From the NCBI GenBank assembly GCA_028285585.1, contig JANQOU010000002.1:359956-423955 (forward strand): a DNA stretch of 64,000 nt. The letters are read 5' to 3'. Origin of the DNA: Acidimicrobiia bacterium. Its GTDB lineage: Bacteria > Actinomycetota > Acidimicrobiia > Spongiisociales > ZC4RG35. This document shows positions 54,753 to 64,000 of the stretch, in pieces; position 1 is the first letter of the stretch, and each line of letters opens with the position of its first letter. The notes beneath the pieces were generated by a model. The model was given only the letters and a program-made list of their open reading frames with translations, was not told the DNA's origin and made no database searches. The position numbers were made by a program, and so were the translations under genes.

Positions 54753-57353
54753 ATGGCCAGGAAAGCCCTCATCCACCAGATCGAGGCGCGGGAACGGCGC
54801 GGCCGATGGTTCGGAGCGCTGGCCACCCTCCTCTCAATGTCCCTTCTCCTCTCGGGCTGGGTCGGCCTGTTCGCGTTCTTGGGGGCCAACTCGGCCTACG
54901 GGACTTTCGATGAGCTCCGCGACGAATGGGTGCCGGACACACGCTCAATGGAGCTCACGCTTCCAGACCTGAGCCGGGTCAGCCGGGTCTACGCCGACTC
55001 CGGAGAGGTACTGGCCGAGTTACACGACGGCCGCAACTCCGAGCCGATCCCATATGACGAAGTCCCCGAGATTGTTGTCCAGGCGATCCTGGCAGCTGAA
55101 GACGCCGAGTTCTTTCAGCACGACGGCGTCGACTTCTCGGCGATCGCCTCTGCTGCCATCGACAACATCATCTATGACACGACACGCGGCGGCTCGACCA
55201 TCACCCAGCAGGTGGTCAAGAACGCCTTCGTCGGCAGTGAGCTGACCATCCGGCGCAAAGTCAACGAGGCATTCGTTGCCGCCGAATTGGAGCGTCGCTT
55301 CCCCAAGGAGCGGATCCTCGAGTTCTACATGAACTCGGTGTACTTCGGGGCCGGGGCCTACGGAGTGCAGAGCGCCGCCCTGGAGTTCTTCGACAAAGAC
55401 CTCGACCAGCTCCGCATCCACGAAGCTGCGGCCTTGTCTGTGCTGGTGCGAAATCCAGCGTTCTACAACCCGCGACGTTTCCCCGAGCGGACGTTGGAGC
55501 GGCGTGACGACGTCATCCTCCAGATGCAAGAGGAGGGCTGGATCACCCAGGCTCAGTCCGATTGGGCCACCGGCCAGCCACTCGATGTGGTCGACTCGCC
55601 ACTACGCCGCGGGGAAGCCGACCATGTGGTGGCCGAAGTGAAACGCCAGCTGCTCAACGACGACGAGTTCTCCTTCCTGGGAGCAACCAACGAGGAGCGC
55701 AAGAAAGCCATCTTCGGGTGCCCGGCCGACGACGTCGCCTGTGAGGGAGGGGGCGGCCTCCAGATCGTCACCACCATCGACTTGAACCTCCAGAAAGAGG
55801 CCAACCGGATCCTCAACGAGTGGCTCCCTTTGCCGCCCTACGAGGAGAACCTGGCGGCCTGCGGCGGCATTTTCGACGACTTCGCAGACAACCAGGCCTA
55901 CTACGCCAAGTACGCAGAGACCCACTCATGCAAGCCCACAGGAGCGATCTCGATGGTGGACAACCGCACCGGGGCAGTCAAAGTGATGGCTTCGGGTCTC
56001 CCCTTCGAGTTCTCCCAGTTCGACCTGGCGGTGCAAGGTCGACGCAACCCGGGGTCATCCTTCAAGCCGATCGGTCTCGCCGCCGCCCTGGAGCAGGGAT
56101 ACACGCTGGGTCATCACTGGAGCGGCCAACGTCAGATCGACATCGAATGCCCTTTCCCCTGTGCTCCCAACGGCTCCAACATCTGGCGGGTCCGCAACGC
56201 TGGCTCAGGAAAAGGTGTCATCAGTCTCCAGGCTGCAACCTACGGTTCGGTCAACACCGTCTATGCCCAGCTCTCATTGGCGACGGGGCCGGAGAACGTG
56301 GTCGACATGGCTCGGCGAATGGGGGTCACCGAGTCGGCGTTGAACCCGGTTCTCTCCATAGTCCTCGGATCGTCGGCGGTCTCGACACTGGAGATGGCTT
56401 CTGCCTACTCCAACTTCGCCACCAACGGGCTCCACGCCGACGACTACATCGTCGCCCAGATCATCGATCACGAGGGCAACGTCATCTACAGCCACGACTC
56501 CGAGCCAGTGCAGGTCGCCGACCCAGCCCTGTTCGCCGCGGCTCGGCGTCCGCTGCTCCAGGTTCCCAGGATCGGCACCGCAGCACGGCCGCTGGGCAAT
56601 TTCGAATACGGGCGCTTCGACGACGGCACCGCACGAATTGGAGGCAAGACCGGCACCCACCAGAGCTATCTCGATGCCTGGTACGTCGGCTTCAGCCCCG
56701 AGTACTCGACGGCAGTGTGGGTTGGTTTCGAGGCCGAGCAGATCCCCCTAGAGAACGTCGTGGCCAAGGGGCAGACCTACAAACGTGTCTTCGGTGGCTC
56801 GATCCCGGCACCGATCTGGGGCGAGTTCATGGAAGTCGTCATGGCCGACCTCCCGGAGACCAAGTTCCCGGGAGAGCCCGACAACATCCGCGATTATCTG
56901 ATCCCACCTCTCACCACTGTCCCGGTGGTGGTAGGCCTCGACCTGGACAAGGCGGAAGACCTGTTGATGATCGAAGCCCGGCTCAACGTCGAGATCGTGG
57001 AGGTGGCTTCACTGGAAGCCGCTGGCACCGTCGTCCATCAGTCACTAGAGCCCGGGGCCAGAGTCTCCCAAGGGACGTTCATCACCATCCACGTCTCTAC
57101 CGGCGAGATACCTCAGGCACCGCTGATCAGCCTGATTGGACAGACGTTCGAAGAGTCCATCGCGACGATCCGTGACTTCGAATTGGCGACCGGGCTCAAG
57201 ATCACCCTCGTCGAGACCAAGGTCGACGTGAACGATCCCGAACTGGTGGGCAAGATCGTCAGCAGCAACCCGGCACCGGGCAGCGTGATCACCGAGTCAG
57301 CCACGGTCGTGCTGGGAGTCGGGCAGCTGGCCCCGCCACCGCCCGAGCCCTAA
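54753..57353 (+). CDS. Bifunctional penicillin-binding protein (class A) with two PASTA domains
   Basis: 866 residues, one N-terminal TM helix (about 22-45). The GT51 domain has [10 protein letters not shown] (116-125) and [12 protein letters not shown]. The transpeptidase has SSFK (435-438), SVN (499-501) and KTG (632-634). Two PASTA domains (about 725-860) end the protein and may bind lipid II or muropeptides. The layout matches actinobacterial PonA. The mutase gene is divergent upstream. Cys residues in the linker (CPADDVAC, near 323-330, and others near 370-393) could form disulfides outside the cell. Confidence 0.96.
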   Translation: MARKALIHQIEARERRGRWFGALATLLSMSLLLSGWVGLFAFLGANSAYGTFDELRDEWVPDTRSMELTLPDLSRVSRVYADSGEVLAELHDGRNSEPIPYDEVPEIVVQAILAAEDAEFFQHDGVDFSAIASAAIDNIIYDTTRGGSTITQQVVKNAFVGSELTIRRKVNEAFVAAELERRFPKERILEFYMNSVYFGAGAYGVQSAALEFFDKDLDQLRIHEAAALSVLVRNPAFYNPRRFPERTLERRDDVILQMQEEGWITQAQSDWATGQPLDVVDSPLRRGEADHVVAEVKRQLLNDDEFSFLGATNEERKKAIFGCPADDVACEGGGGLQIVTTIDLNLQKEANRILNEWLPLPPYEENLAACGGIFDDFADNQAYYAKYAETHSCKPTGAISMVDNRTGAVKVMASGLPFEFSQFDLAVQGRRNPGSSFKPIGLAAALEQGYTLGHHWSGQRQIDIECPFPCAPNGSNIWRVRNAGSGKGVISLQAATYGSVNTVYAQLSLATGPENVVDMARRMGVTESALNPVLSIVLGSSAVSTLEMASAYSNFATNGLHADDYIVAQIIDHEGNVIYSHDSEPVQVADPALFAAARRPLLQVPRIGTAARPLGNFEYGRFDDGTARIGGKTGTHQSYLDAWYVGFSPEYSTAVWVGFEAEQIPLENVVAKGQTYKRVFGGSIPAPIWGEFMEVVMADLPETKFPGEPDNIRDYLIPPLTTVPVVVGLDLDKAEDLLMIEARLNVEIVEVASLEAAGTVVHQSLEPGARVSQGTFITIHVSTGEIPQAPLISLIGQTFEESIATIRDFELATGLKITLVETKVDVNDPELVGKIVSSNPAPGSVITESATVVLGVGQLAPPPPEP

Positions 57354-57383
57354 GCCATTCTTTCGCGCTCTCACTGACGGGAC

Positions 57384-57413
57384 TTGACGTTGCTTAACGT
57401 TGTCCAGTAATTG
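57384..57413 (+). promoter_or_regulatory. Promoter-like TTGACG-N18-TAATTG before a small gene
   Basis: TTGACG (57384-57389) and TAATTG (57408-57413) are 18 bp apart. The -10-like hexamer ends 7 nt before ATG 57421, so the transcript would be leaderless. There is no SD. The -10 is not a perfect TANNNT match, hence moderate confidence. Confidence 0.5.
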
Positions 57414-57420
57414 TTACAGC

Positions 57421-57831
57421 ATGAGAGCTGAAGCACCCGCATACGGTTGGAGTCGTCCTCCCTCCAGAAGCGCCGTGGGGCATGTGGGTGCTTCGGCCAG
57501 GCCCACCGTGAGAATCCGGCCCACGGTCCCAGTGAGGCACTCAGGCAGGTCAGGGAAGTTCGAGCCCTCAGATCCCTACGTGAGAAGGTTCTGGGTGGCC
57601 GCCATCGGGGCCGGCGCAGTCGCAGAGTTGCTCAGACTGATCCGTTCCGCCGGAGTGGGAGAGGATGTGCGGCTACCCAGGCATCTCCCCGTTTTGCTGA
57701 AAGCCGGTCTTGTCGAGGTCGAGCGTGACACTCTCGTCGTGGACAAGACTCTGCCTCCGGTCCCCCGCGAGTTGAGATGGCGGTTCCCACCCAGTCTCGC
57801 CGCCGAGCACAGCCGGGTGTTCAAGGGCTAG
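57421..57831 (+). CDS. Conserved-looking hypothetical protein
   Basis: 136 residues from ATG 57421. The N-terminal 40 residues are basic and low-complexity. The rest, starting EPSDPYVRRFWVAAIGAGAVAELLRL, then LLKAGLVEVERDTLVVDKTLPPVP and REL-WRFPPSLAAEH, looks like a compact helical domain followed by a beta hairpin. I do not recognise the family. Support for its reality is the leaderless promoter and its stop codon, which shares CTAG with the flippase stop. It could be a small regulator; that is a guess. Confidence 0.65.
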   Translation: MRAEAPAYGWSRPPSRSAVGHVGASARPTVRIRPTVPVRHSGRSGKFEPSDPYVRRFWVAAIGAGAVAELLRLIRSAGVGEDVRLPRHLPVLLKAGLVEVERDTLVVDKTLPPVPRELRWRFPPSLAAEHSRVFKG

Positions 57832-59048
57832 CGTTTGGTGGCGAGTATCGCCATCAAACCCAAGGCGACGAACTCTCCAATGGCAAAGGACAAGGCCACC
57901 CTGGTGCCGGGCTCTCCACTCAGAAAGAGGAGCGCAACCACCGCCACGACAAGGCCACCGAACCAGGCCAACGACAACCGGCGAGTCCGTCCCTCTGCCA
58001 CCAGGACCTGTGAGGCGATCTGAGCAGCGGCCGCCGCCATGACACCGGCTGCAGCCAGCATCGCCACCGTGTCGGTCGGGGCGAACTCGGGGCCGTACAG
58101 AAGTGCGACCACGTCCGCGCCCACCAACCAACCGACCAAGCCACCGATCAAAGCGAGGCCGGCGCCTCCAAAAACCACCAAGCGGGCGATCCTGGTGAGC
58201 CGTTCGTAGGAACGGTCGCGGGCCAAACCGACCAGGTACGGAAGTATCCGGCCTTGGAGAGCGAAGATGAGCGTCAGGGGTGCTCGGTAGAGAGTGAAAG
58301 TGACAAACACGATCGATCCCAACGCTGCCGACCCACCGAGCGCGGCTACAGCTATGGGGGCAGCACCCAGCAGCAGCTGCGAAGAGGCGGAGCCTGCCAC
58401 GTAACCACTGAGAAACTTCGCCGCCGGTGAGGCGGGTCTTCCCGGTTCCCCGGTGTCGTACCGCCACCAACGCAGCCCGAAAACAGCAACCCCGCCGATC
58501 ACCATCGCCCATCCCAGCGAGGTGGCCGAGGCGAGAATCTGGATGGCGATCACGCCGGCAACCAGACGCGCAACGGTCTCAATGATCATGACCCACCCCA
58601 CTTGCGCGAAATGACGAGTGCCGGCAAGAACACCTTTGCCCGCGAACAACAGCGAGTAGCCAAGGACCAGCGCCGCGATCTGGATCACATACTGGAAGTC
58701 GCCATCGAACAGGTCGTCCAAAGTCAAGAGGACGAACCCGCCGCCGATCACCATCCCGATCACAGCCATGGCCAGAGTTGGCCGTAGATCGCGGGGCAGT
58801 GCTCGTTTCCCGGACGCCACCTCCCGGGTGACGTACTGCTCAACCGGGACTAATAGAACAGTGGCGAGGATGAAGAAGGCCGTCCAAAGGACTGTGAGCG
58901 GAAAAAACGCCTCAGGCCCCAGGACCCTCCCACCGTAGACCTGAAAGAGGTAAGCGCCGAGTGCTCCGAGCAGTCCCCCACTCACCATGAACCCGGTGCC
59001 GGGTGCTCTGAACCCCCGTCTCTCGGCCTCGGACACCGAGGCGCTCAT
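57828..59048 (-). CDS. Polysaccharide flippase (Wzx/MATE-like)
   Basis: 406 residues with about 12 TM helices. The N-terminal ALGAYLFQVYGGRVLGPEAFFPLTVLWTAFF is typical of the RfbX/Wzx polysaccharide exporter family. It should flip lipid-linked oligosaccharides made by the adjacent polyprenyl-P sugar transferase, whose stop it overlaps by 4 bp. Low sequence conservation limits the substrate prediction. Confidence 0.85.
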   Translation of the reverse strand: MSASVSEAERRGFRAPGTGFMVSGGLLGALGAYLFQVYGGRVLGPEAFFPLTVLWTAFFILATVLLVPVEQYVTREVASGKRALPRDLRPTLAMAVIGMVIGGGFVLLTLDDLFDGDFQYVIQIAALVLGYSLLFAGKGVLAGTRHFAQVGWVMIIETVARLVAGVIAIQILASATSLGWAMVIGGVAVFGLRWWRYDTGEPGRPASPAAKFLSGYVAGSASSQLLLGAAPIAVAALGGSAALGSIVFVTFTLYRAPLTLIFALQGRILPYLVGLARDRSYERLTRIARLVVFGGAGLALIGGLVGWLVGADVVALLYGPEFAPTDTVAMLAAAGVMAAAAAQIASQVLVAEGRTRRLSLAWFGGLVVAVVALLFLSGEPGTRVALSFAIGEFVALGLMAILATKR

Positions 59049-60328
59049 CGGGCACCTGAGCCGGTGAGAACGGTCCAGATGCTCTTTGACAGGATGCGCA
59101 GATCCATCACCGGCGACATGTGCTTGATGTAGTAGAGGTCGTAGGTGAGCTTCTCGACGGTCTCTGCCTTGTCGTCTGCATATCGATAGTTCACCTGGGC
59201 CCAGCCGGTCAGGCCGGGCCTGACCATGTGCCGATGGTCATAGAACGGGATCTGATGGCGAAACGACTCGACAAATGGGACTTGTTCGGCTCGCGGACCC
59301 ACCAGGCTCATGTCGCCTTTCAGCACGTTCCAGAGCTGGGGTAGCTCATCGAGACGGGACTTGCGGAGAAAGGTGCCACCGCGAATCAATCTCGGGTCGT
59401 CCGGTTGGGCGAAACGGGGACCATCCTTCTCCGCGTCGATGTGCATGGTCCGGAACTTGTACATCGTGAAAGTAGCCGTGTTCAGACCCACCCGTTCTTG
59501 CCGGAATATCGAGAATCCGGGATCAGAGACCTTCACATAAGCGGCTACGGCCAACGCCAACGGAGCCCAAACGACTGCGGTCAACAGAGTGATGGTGGTA
59601 TCAAAGAGCCTCTTGCCCGGCAGCCAGCGAGCGACTTCGAGTAGAGGAGCTGAGATCTCCCATCCCTCGGCGAGATGAACAAGCGGAACACGCCCGGTGT
59701 GCTCCTCGTAGACACTGACAAAAGGGCGAATGGTGTAGCCGGCGACATCACACGACGAGAGGTACTGCGCCACTCGATCGGAGAGGACTGAGCGAAGGTC
59801 GATGGCGATGGTCACATCGCGGTCCGGGAGATCTAGAGGACCATCGAAGTCAGGTGCCAGAACCCATAGAACATCGGCATGATCCGAATCCGCCAGGTCG
59901 TCGGCAAGCTGCTTCTCAAAGGTGATGACACCGATTCGCTCGGTCCAGGGGCGTTGCCGCCGCACGAGCCGGTGAACGGAAGCCGGTACCAGCCAACCCG
60001 CTGCGGTCAAGGCGATGAAAGCTCTGGAGAAGTACACATCGCGAAACAGCACGAGCAGGCTTGCGGTGAGGAACACCGTCCCGAAGAGAATGGCCAGCAT
60101 CCGCCCATAGGTGGGCCGAGGGACACCGTGACCCGACATCTGCTCGGTCAGCAATGACGTGGCGATTATGGCTGTGACCAGGAACAAGAGCATTGGCAAA
60201 GGTGAGCCGGCCACTTGCGCCTCCCATGGGAACGGTATGTCGAATACCACAAGAGAGGCGAAGGTCATCGCGGCCGCGAGCGAGATCAGATCACTCAAGG
60301 TCACCGAGATGAGGAATCGGGAGCGCAC
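59045..60328 (-). CDS. Polyprenyl-phosphate sugar-1-phosphate transferase (initiating)
   Basis: 427 residues, starting at GTG 60328. An N-terminal block with about four TM helices and a Rossmann-like CoA-binding region is followed by a bacterial sugar transferase domain (about 240-420): KRLFDTTITLL, IFRQERVGLNTATFTMYKFRTMH, SRLDELPQLWNVLKGDMSLVGPR and RPGLTGWAQVNYRY. It loads the first sugar phosphate onto undecaprenyl phosphate in polysaccharide assembly. Coupled to the flippase gene. Confidence 0.94.
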   Translation of the reverse strand: MRSRFLISVTLSDLISLAAAMTFASLVVFDIPFPWEAQVAGSPLPMLLFLVTAIIATSLLTEQMSGHGVPRPTYGRMLAILFGTVFLTASLLVLFRDVYFSRAFIALTAAGWLVPASVHRLVRRQRPWTERIGVITFEKQLADDLADSDHADVLWVLAPDFDGPLDLPDRDVTIAIDLRSVLSDRVAQYLSSCDVAGYTIRPFVSVYEEHTGRVPLVHLAEGWEISAPLLEVARWLPGKRLFDTTITLLTAVVWAPLALAVAAYVKVSDPGFSIFRQERVGLNTATFTMYKFRTMHIDAEKDGPRFAQPDDPRLIRGGTFLRKSRLDELPQLWNVLKGDMSLVGPRAEQVPFVESFRHQIPFYDHRHMVRPGLTGWAQVNYRYADDKAETVEKLTYDLYYIKHMSPVMDLRILSKSIWTVLTGSGAR

Positions 60329-60349
60329 TAGAACCCCGATGCTAAGTGT

Positions 60350-61774
60350 CTAGCCGGCTTCTCCAAGGGAACGCGCCAACTCGACCAGGGTTCGCACCCC
60401 GACACCCGAAGCACCTTTGACATGCTCTCCGCTGGTCTCGCGGCCCCGGGCAGGTCCGGCGATGTCGAGGTGAGCCCAAGGGCCATCCCCCGCATACTCG
60501 GCAAGGAAGAGCGCGGCGATGATCGCACCGCCATAGCGGGTCCCAGAGATGTTCTTGATGTCAGCTATGTCGGAATCGATCTGCTTGCGGTACTCCTTAT
60601 GGAGGGGCATTTGCCAGAAGGTCTCCCCGGCAACCGAGGCGGCCTGGAGCACCGACTCGGCTACCTCGTCATCCGATGCGAACACGGCGGCGATCTTGTC
60701 GCCGAGAGCCACACGAGCGGCGCCGGTGAGGGTCGCCACATCAACCGTCAGGTCTGGCTCCAGCGCCTTCACCAAACCGAGCCCATCGGCAAGGATCAAG
60801 CGCCCCTCGGCGTCAGTGTTCAGCACCTCGATCGTCGGGCCGTCGACCGGTCTCAGGACATCTCCGGGCCTGGTGGCATCACCGCCGATCGCGTTGTCGG
60901 TGAGAGGGGCGATGCAGCTGACCTTCACCGGCAAACCGATCGTGGCGATGGCGGCAATGGCAGCGGAGACGACTGCCGCTCCCGACATATCGTCTTTCAT
61001 CTCTTCCATGGACGCCGCCGGCTTGATGGACAGACCACCGGAGTCAAAGGTGATCCCCTTCCCGACCAGGGCGAGATGCGCCTGAGGGTTCGCCGGCTCA
61101 TAGGTCATCTTCAGCACGACCGGATCGCGATCCGACCCCGCAGCCACCCCGAGAACACCACCGAGGCTCTCTTCCTCGATACGGCTTCGATCCCATATCT
61201 CCGTGGTGACACCGGCCTCAGACACGGCCGCAGCGATCGACTCGGCGAGCGCTGAAGGCGACTTGTCGCGAGCTGGCGTGTTCACCCAGTCACGGGCGAG
61301 GTTGGTGGCGGTGGCCAGTGCCTCGGCTTCGGCAAGTGCATCGGCGTCGCCGTCTACCAACTCCAACTCAGAGAGGTCCAACGGCTCCCCATCGGTCTTG
61401 TAGGTGCGGTACTGATAGGCCCCGAGGACGGACCCCTCGACCACAGCGCGTGTGGCTCCGTCGATCCCCGAAGCGGCCAGCAGCGTGACAGCACGACCCG
61501 TCTTGACTTTCCTCGCGGCGGTGCCCGACGCGGCACGCAACTCCTTGAATCCCGGAGCTTCACCAAGCCCCACCAAGATGAGCGTCTCCGCATCGGGATG
61601 CGGGACACTCAATACCTGGCCCTCTTTGCCCTCGAACCCGGAGGAGGCGACCAGGGCTTCATCGACATCTCCCACCACCTCTGAGCCCGGCAGCGGCTCG
61701 AGGTCTGCCAGTACCCCGGCAATGACCGTGGTATCGACCACTGACACTTCTCCGGATACGACACGAAGTTCCAC
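60350..61774 (-). CDS. pepA: Leucyl aminopeptidase (M17)
   Basis: Two-metal aminopeptidase of 474 residues. I chose GTG 61774 because AGGAG lies 5 nt upstream; an earlier GTG at 61780 overlaps that SD. The signature NTDAEGRL, VGKGITFDSGGLSIKP, MKDDMSGAA and the Lys/Arg active-site region, plus WAHLDIAGPA, are present. The N-terminal domain is poorly conserved, as is normal. The gap to the sugar transferase is 21 bp. Confidence 0.95.
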   Translation of the reverse strand: MELRVVSGEVSVVDTTVIAGVLADLEPLPGSEVVGDVDEALVASSGFEGKEGQVLSVPHPDAETLILVGLGEAPGFKELRAASGTAARKVKTGRAVTLLAASGIDGATRAVVEGSVLGAYQYRTYKTDGEPLDLSELELVDGDADALAEAEALATATNLARDWVNTPARDKSPSALAESIAAAVSEAGVTTEIWDRSRIEEESLGGVLGVAAGSDRDPVVLKMTYEPANPQAHLALVGKGITFDSGGLSIKPAASMEEMKDDMSGAAVVSAAIAAIATIGLPVKVSCIAPLTDNAIGGDATRPGDVLRPVDGPTIEVLNTDAEGRLILADGLGLVKALEPDLTVDVATLTGAARVALGDKIAAVFASDDEVAESVLQAASVAGETFWQMPLHKEYRKQIDSDIADIKNISGTRYGGAIIAALFLAEYAGDGPWAHLDIAGPARGRETSGEHVKGASGVGVRTLVELARSLGEAG

Positions 61775-61785
61775 AAACACTCCTA

Positions 61786-62478
61786 TCAGCTGACGAAAGG
61801 ACCGAGACCAGCCACCAGCGCCCGGCCCAGGAACACCGCTCCAAGGGTGGTCAGAACGGCGAGATACGACAAACCGGTCGCGGCCATGACGCCGGAGTAA
61901 GCGGGATAACGGAGAGCGCCGACGACGGCGGCCATCAGCACGATCGACGTCGCCAGCAATACCCAGAAAGCCAGAGTTGCCCCACCGCCCGGCATGCCTC
62001 CGGCCAGCCCGAGGACGAGACCGTCAACGGCCAACCCGGCGATCCCGGCATAGGCCAGGCCACGAAGGGCCGATCTGGGAAGACGGGGATCGACGAGATA
62101 CCAATGGCCCAGCATCATCTCTCCGGTGACCCCGCCGAGAGCGGCGGCGGCACTGATCGCCGGAAGCCAGCCGCCAACGACACCGGCCTCGATCACAAAG
62201 CCCAGCCCAGCCAGCACCATCAGCAGCCCGGAGAATGGCCCGTTGGCTGCCCAGATGGCCGCGATGACGATTAGAAGCAGCGCGAGCCGGGCCCACCATG
62301 CTCCATCCGAAAACACCCCTGCCAGGCCGATCAACCCTGTCGTCCCGGCGGTGAGCCACAAGAACCCCGGGCCCACGATCCGCGCCAACCCGACCACGCC
62401 TCCGGCTAGAGACAGGCCTGCTGCCCACGCCAGGAGTATGAACCGGGGCTCGGCGATTGACGCTAGATCTGCGGGCAC
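61786..62478 (-). CDS. Multi-pass membrane protein of unknown function
   Basis: 230 residues from GTG 62478. About seven hydrophobic helices, with a polar loop GEMMLGHWYLVDPRLPRSALRGLAYAG between the third and fourth. I do not recognise the family. The chosen start follows a TATCAT box by 8 nt without SD, suggesting a leaderless message; longer frames reach back into the next gene's 5' region. It lies 11 bp from pepA on the same strand. Confidence 0.65.
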   Translation of the reverse strand: MPADLASIAEPRFILLAWAAGLSLAGGVVGLARIVGPGFLWLTAGTTGLIGLAGVFSDGAWWARLALLLIVIAAIWAANGPFSGLLMVLAGLGFVIEAGVVGGWLPAISAAAALGGVTGEMMLGHWYLVDPRLPRSALRGLAYAGIAGLAVDGLVLGLAGGMPGGGATLAFWVLLATSIVLMAAVVGALRYPAYSGVMAATGLSYLAVLTTLGAVFLGRALVAGLGPFVS

Positions 62479-62486
62479 GGCGAGGC

Positions 62487-62492
62487 ATGATA
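62487..62492 (-). promoter_or_regulatory. Possible -10 box (TATCAT) for a leaderless membrane-protein gene
   Basis: TATCAT fits TANNNT and ends 8 nt before GTG 62478, with no SD. The divergent SpoIID gene starts about 80 bp away. The -35 is not clear. Confidence 0.35.
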
Positions 62493-62573
62493 TGGCAACA
62501 CCGGACGAGTACGTGCACTCGGCGCGTATTGCTAAAGACGAGAACTCGAGTGCCGAATAAGCAGGTGATAGCC

Positions 62574-64000
62574 GTGCCCACAATTCGTCTCCCCCAAGTT
62601 TCCCGAGTCCGGGCGATAGCCCTCTTTGTCACAGCTGTGCTGGCCATTCCGCTCCCGGCGGTGGCGGCCGATGATGTCGTGGTAGATGGAGGTGGCTGGG
62701 GTCACGGAATCGGGATGCCTCAGTACGGCGCCAGGGCAATGGCCGAGGCAGGCTCAACCGCCGAAGAGATCCTCGAGTACTTCTACACAGGTGCCCAGTT
62801 CGGGGACGTCGGGGTTGAGTTCACGAACCACGCAAGCCCGTTGCGGATCGGGGTGGCGCAGGACCGCGGGTCGATCGGATTCGAGGCCGTCGGCGGAGAT
62901 ATCACAATCTGCATCGCACTCAACGACTGTGTAGTGGGTTCACCCGGCGAGACCTGGGCACTGAGCTGGGGTGGGGGAGCTTGCCAACTGACCCGCGACG
63001 GAACCGATGTTGGCGGACCAGCCTCCTGTGAAGGCGAGATCACACTGGGTAGCGACACCACTACTCAGGTGCACTTCTCAGCCCTCAATCGCACGTACGC
63101 AAGAGGCAAAGTCATCTTCGACGACACCGCTGCCTTCGAAGCCTTCCACGTCATCGTCGAGTTGCCACTCGAGGAGTACCTTCTCGGTTTGGGCGAAGTG
63201 CCCAACACGTGGCACATGGAGGCACTGGAAGCTCAGGTGATCGCCGCTCGCAGCTATGCGCTTTACAAGGCCTGGGTATATCGAAACAACCTCAGGACAT
63301 CCTGTCAGTGCCACTTGTACGGCTCAACCGCTGACCAGGCTTACCGCGGTTGGCACACCAGCTCGGTGGGCGACATGACCGAGGCGGGACCCAACGGGGA
63401 TCGCTGGACCCAGGCAGTCACCGGCACGGCCGGCAAGGCGATGTGGCATAGCCGTCATGGAAACACAAGAGCGTTGGAGGCGTATTACTTCTCCTCGACG
63501 GGCGGCGGCACGGAGAACAACGAAGACGTTTGGGGTGGTTCGCCGTACCAATATCTCCGCGCCAAAGACGACCCGGGCCCCACCTTCTGGGAGAAGGGCT
63601 TCACCTATGCATCTTTCGCCTCCAAGCTGGGATTCGATGTGGTGACGTGGGTCGAGATTGCAGAGCGATACGACTCCGGGAGCCCGTCGAGGATCGAAGT
63701 GCAGGGCAAAGACGAAGCGGGTGACTACAAGGTTGAGAACTACACGGGCAAGCAGTTCAAATCAAAGCTGGGGCTCAGATCCCACCACGTGATCTCGGTG
63801 AGCGGATTTGTCCCATCAAACGGGACAAGAGCCGTTCTCCACGATCCCACTACCGGAAACTGGCTGTATCGGGGCGACAACGGCGCCATCACCAGCATCT
63901 TCTTCGGGGATCCGGATGATTTGGCGTTTTTTGGTGATTGGGATTGTGATGGGGTGGCGTCGCCTGGGTTGTATCGGCAGTCTGATGGGTTTGTGTATTT
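62574..64000 (+). CDS. Secreted SpoIID/LytB-domain protein, truncated by window end
   Basis: At least 475 residues, open to the right edge. Start GTG 62574 (a GTG three codons upstream is possible), then a signal peptide (about 8-31). The motif GGGWGHGIGMPQYGA, usually near the C-terminus of SpoIID proteins, lies at residues 39-53. The SpoIID core follows (LPLEEYLLGLGEVPNTWHM from about 197, EAQVIAARSYALYK, YYFSSTGGGTENNEDVWGG). After about residue 440 a repeat-like unit begins, FFGDWDCDG and PGLYRQSDGF. SpoIID is a lytic transglycosylase on denuded glycan in sporulators; here it is probably an amidase enhancer or wall hydrolase. No sporulation genes are seen. Confidence 0.9.
   Translation, partial: MPTIRLPQVSRVRAIALFVTAVLAIPLPAVAADDVVVDGGGWGHGIGMPQYGARAMAEAGSTAEEILEYFYTGAQFGDVGVEFTNHASPLRIGVAQDRGSIGFEAVGGDITICIALNDCVVGSPGETWALSWGGGACQLTRDGTDVGGPASCEGEITLGSDTTTQVHFSALNRTYARGKVIFDDTAAFEAFHVIVELPLEEYLLGLGEVPNTWHMEALEAQVIAARSYALYKAWVYRNNLRTSCQCHLYGSTADQAYRGWHTSSVGDMTEAGPNGDRWTQAVTGTAGKAMWHSRHGNTRALEAYYFSSTGGGTENNEDVWGGSPYQYLRAKDDPGPTFWEKGFTYASFASKLGFDVVTWVEIAERYDSGSPSRIEVQGKDEAGDYKVENYTGKQFKSKLGLRSHHVISVSGFVPSNGTRAVLHDPTTGNWLYRGDNGAITSIFFGDPDDLAFFGDWDCDGVASPGLYRQSDGFVY

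Noticed and set aside
55820..57175. A 451-residue frame in the same direction as the PBP gene
   Set aside because: A shifted frame inside the class A PBP; its composition is Arg/Pro/Gly rich and the PBP frame has SSFK, SVN and KTG.
63290..63298. A third aacctcagg copy of the palindromic repeat
   Set aside because: A single 9-mer within the SpoIID coding sequence without the opposite arm; a chance match.

Overview
The window is about 64 kb of chromosomal, GC-rich (roughly 60%) actinobacterial DNA, most likely from class Acidimicrobiia. The pointers are the CofD/CofE pair for cofactor F420 plus a deazaflavin-nitroreductase-like enzyme, DUF3499 and DUF5719 proteins, a PASTA-tailed class A PBP, a short archaeal-type adenosylhomocysteinase, a split acyl-CoA carboxylase with BirA, and at the right edge the beginning of GDWDCDG-type repeats. 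The class is an inference from gene content; no rRNA is present. There is no prophage, CRISPR array, complete insertion sequence or classical accessory island. It is dense core genome with several local oddities.

Layout. 1-9.4 kb (minus): RNase E/G (cut by the left edge), thymidine kinase, the rod-shape operon mreB-mreC-mreD-mrdA-rodA, ndk and folC. 9.5-11.6 kb: a secreted, LPLTG-anchored surface protein between folC and clpX. 11.9-15.3 kb: tig-clpP-clpX. 15.3-16.6 kb: six tRNA genes (His, Arg, Gly on minus; Pro, Lys, Leu on plus) around an HNH endonuclease gene that is bracketed by inverted copies of the tRNA-Pro 3' end. 16.6-23.8 kb: VanZ-like protein, rdgB, rph, an MBL hydrolase, pdxH, DUF983, acyl-CoA dehydrogenase, HMG-CoA lyase, an F420-type nitroreductase and a phosphotransferase. 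23.9-31.7 kb: tmRNA, smpB, ftsX, ftsE, prfB, secA, a LuxR-type response regulator and comF. 31.8-48.1 kb: ahcY, a SIS-domain sugar isomerase, a Trm112-like protein, manB, glycosyltransferases, large membrane proteins, DUF3499/DUF5719, cofD-cofE, ugd and an LCP transferase. This is a cell-envelope sugar locus resembling the mycobacterial Rv3256c-fbiB neighbourhood. 48.3-54.7 kb: a dienelactone-hydrolase relative, birA, carboxylase beta and alpha subunits, and a methylmalonyl-CoA-mutase-type large subunit. 54.8-64 kb: PBP1, a small hypothetical, a polysaccharide flippase, a polyprenyl-P sugar transferase, pepA, a membrane protein and a secreted SpoIID/LytB protein cut by the right edge.

How the genes work together. 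Four themes dominate: rod elongation and division (MreBCD-PBP2-RodA, FtsEX, PBP1), protein quality control (Tig-ClpP-ClpX, tmRNA-SmpB, RF2, SecA), envelope polysaccharide assembly (mannose and UDP-glucuronate supply, glycosyltransferases, flippase, LCP), and acyl-CoA catabolism (acyl-CoA dehydrogenase, HMG-CoA lyase, biotin carboxylase, B12 mutase). Most genes are packed with 1-8 bp overlaps, so translational coupling is common.

The most unusual signals are a two-copy palindromic repeat (108-bp core) that encodes the last codons and stop of SmpB, the HNH gene between inverted tRNA-Pro ends, three convergent pairs that share one CTAG as both stop codons, and a SpoIID protein with its GWGHG motif moved to the N-terminus and a sharp codon-usage change near the right edge.
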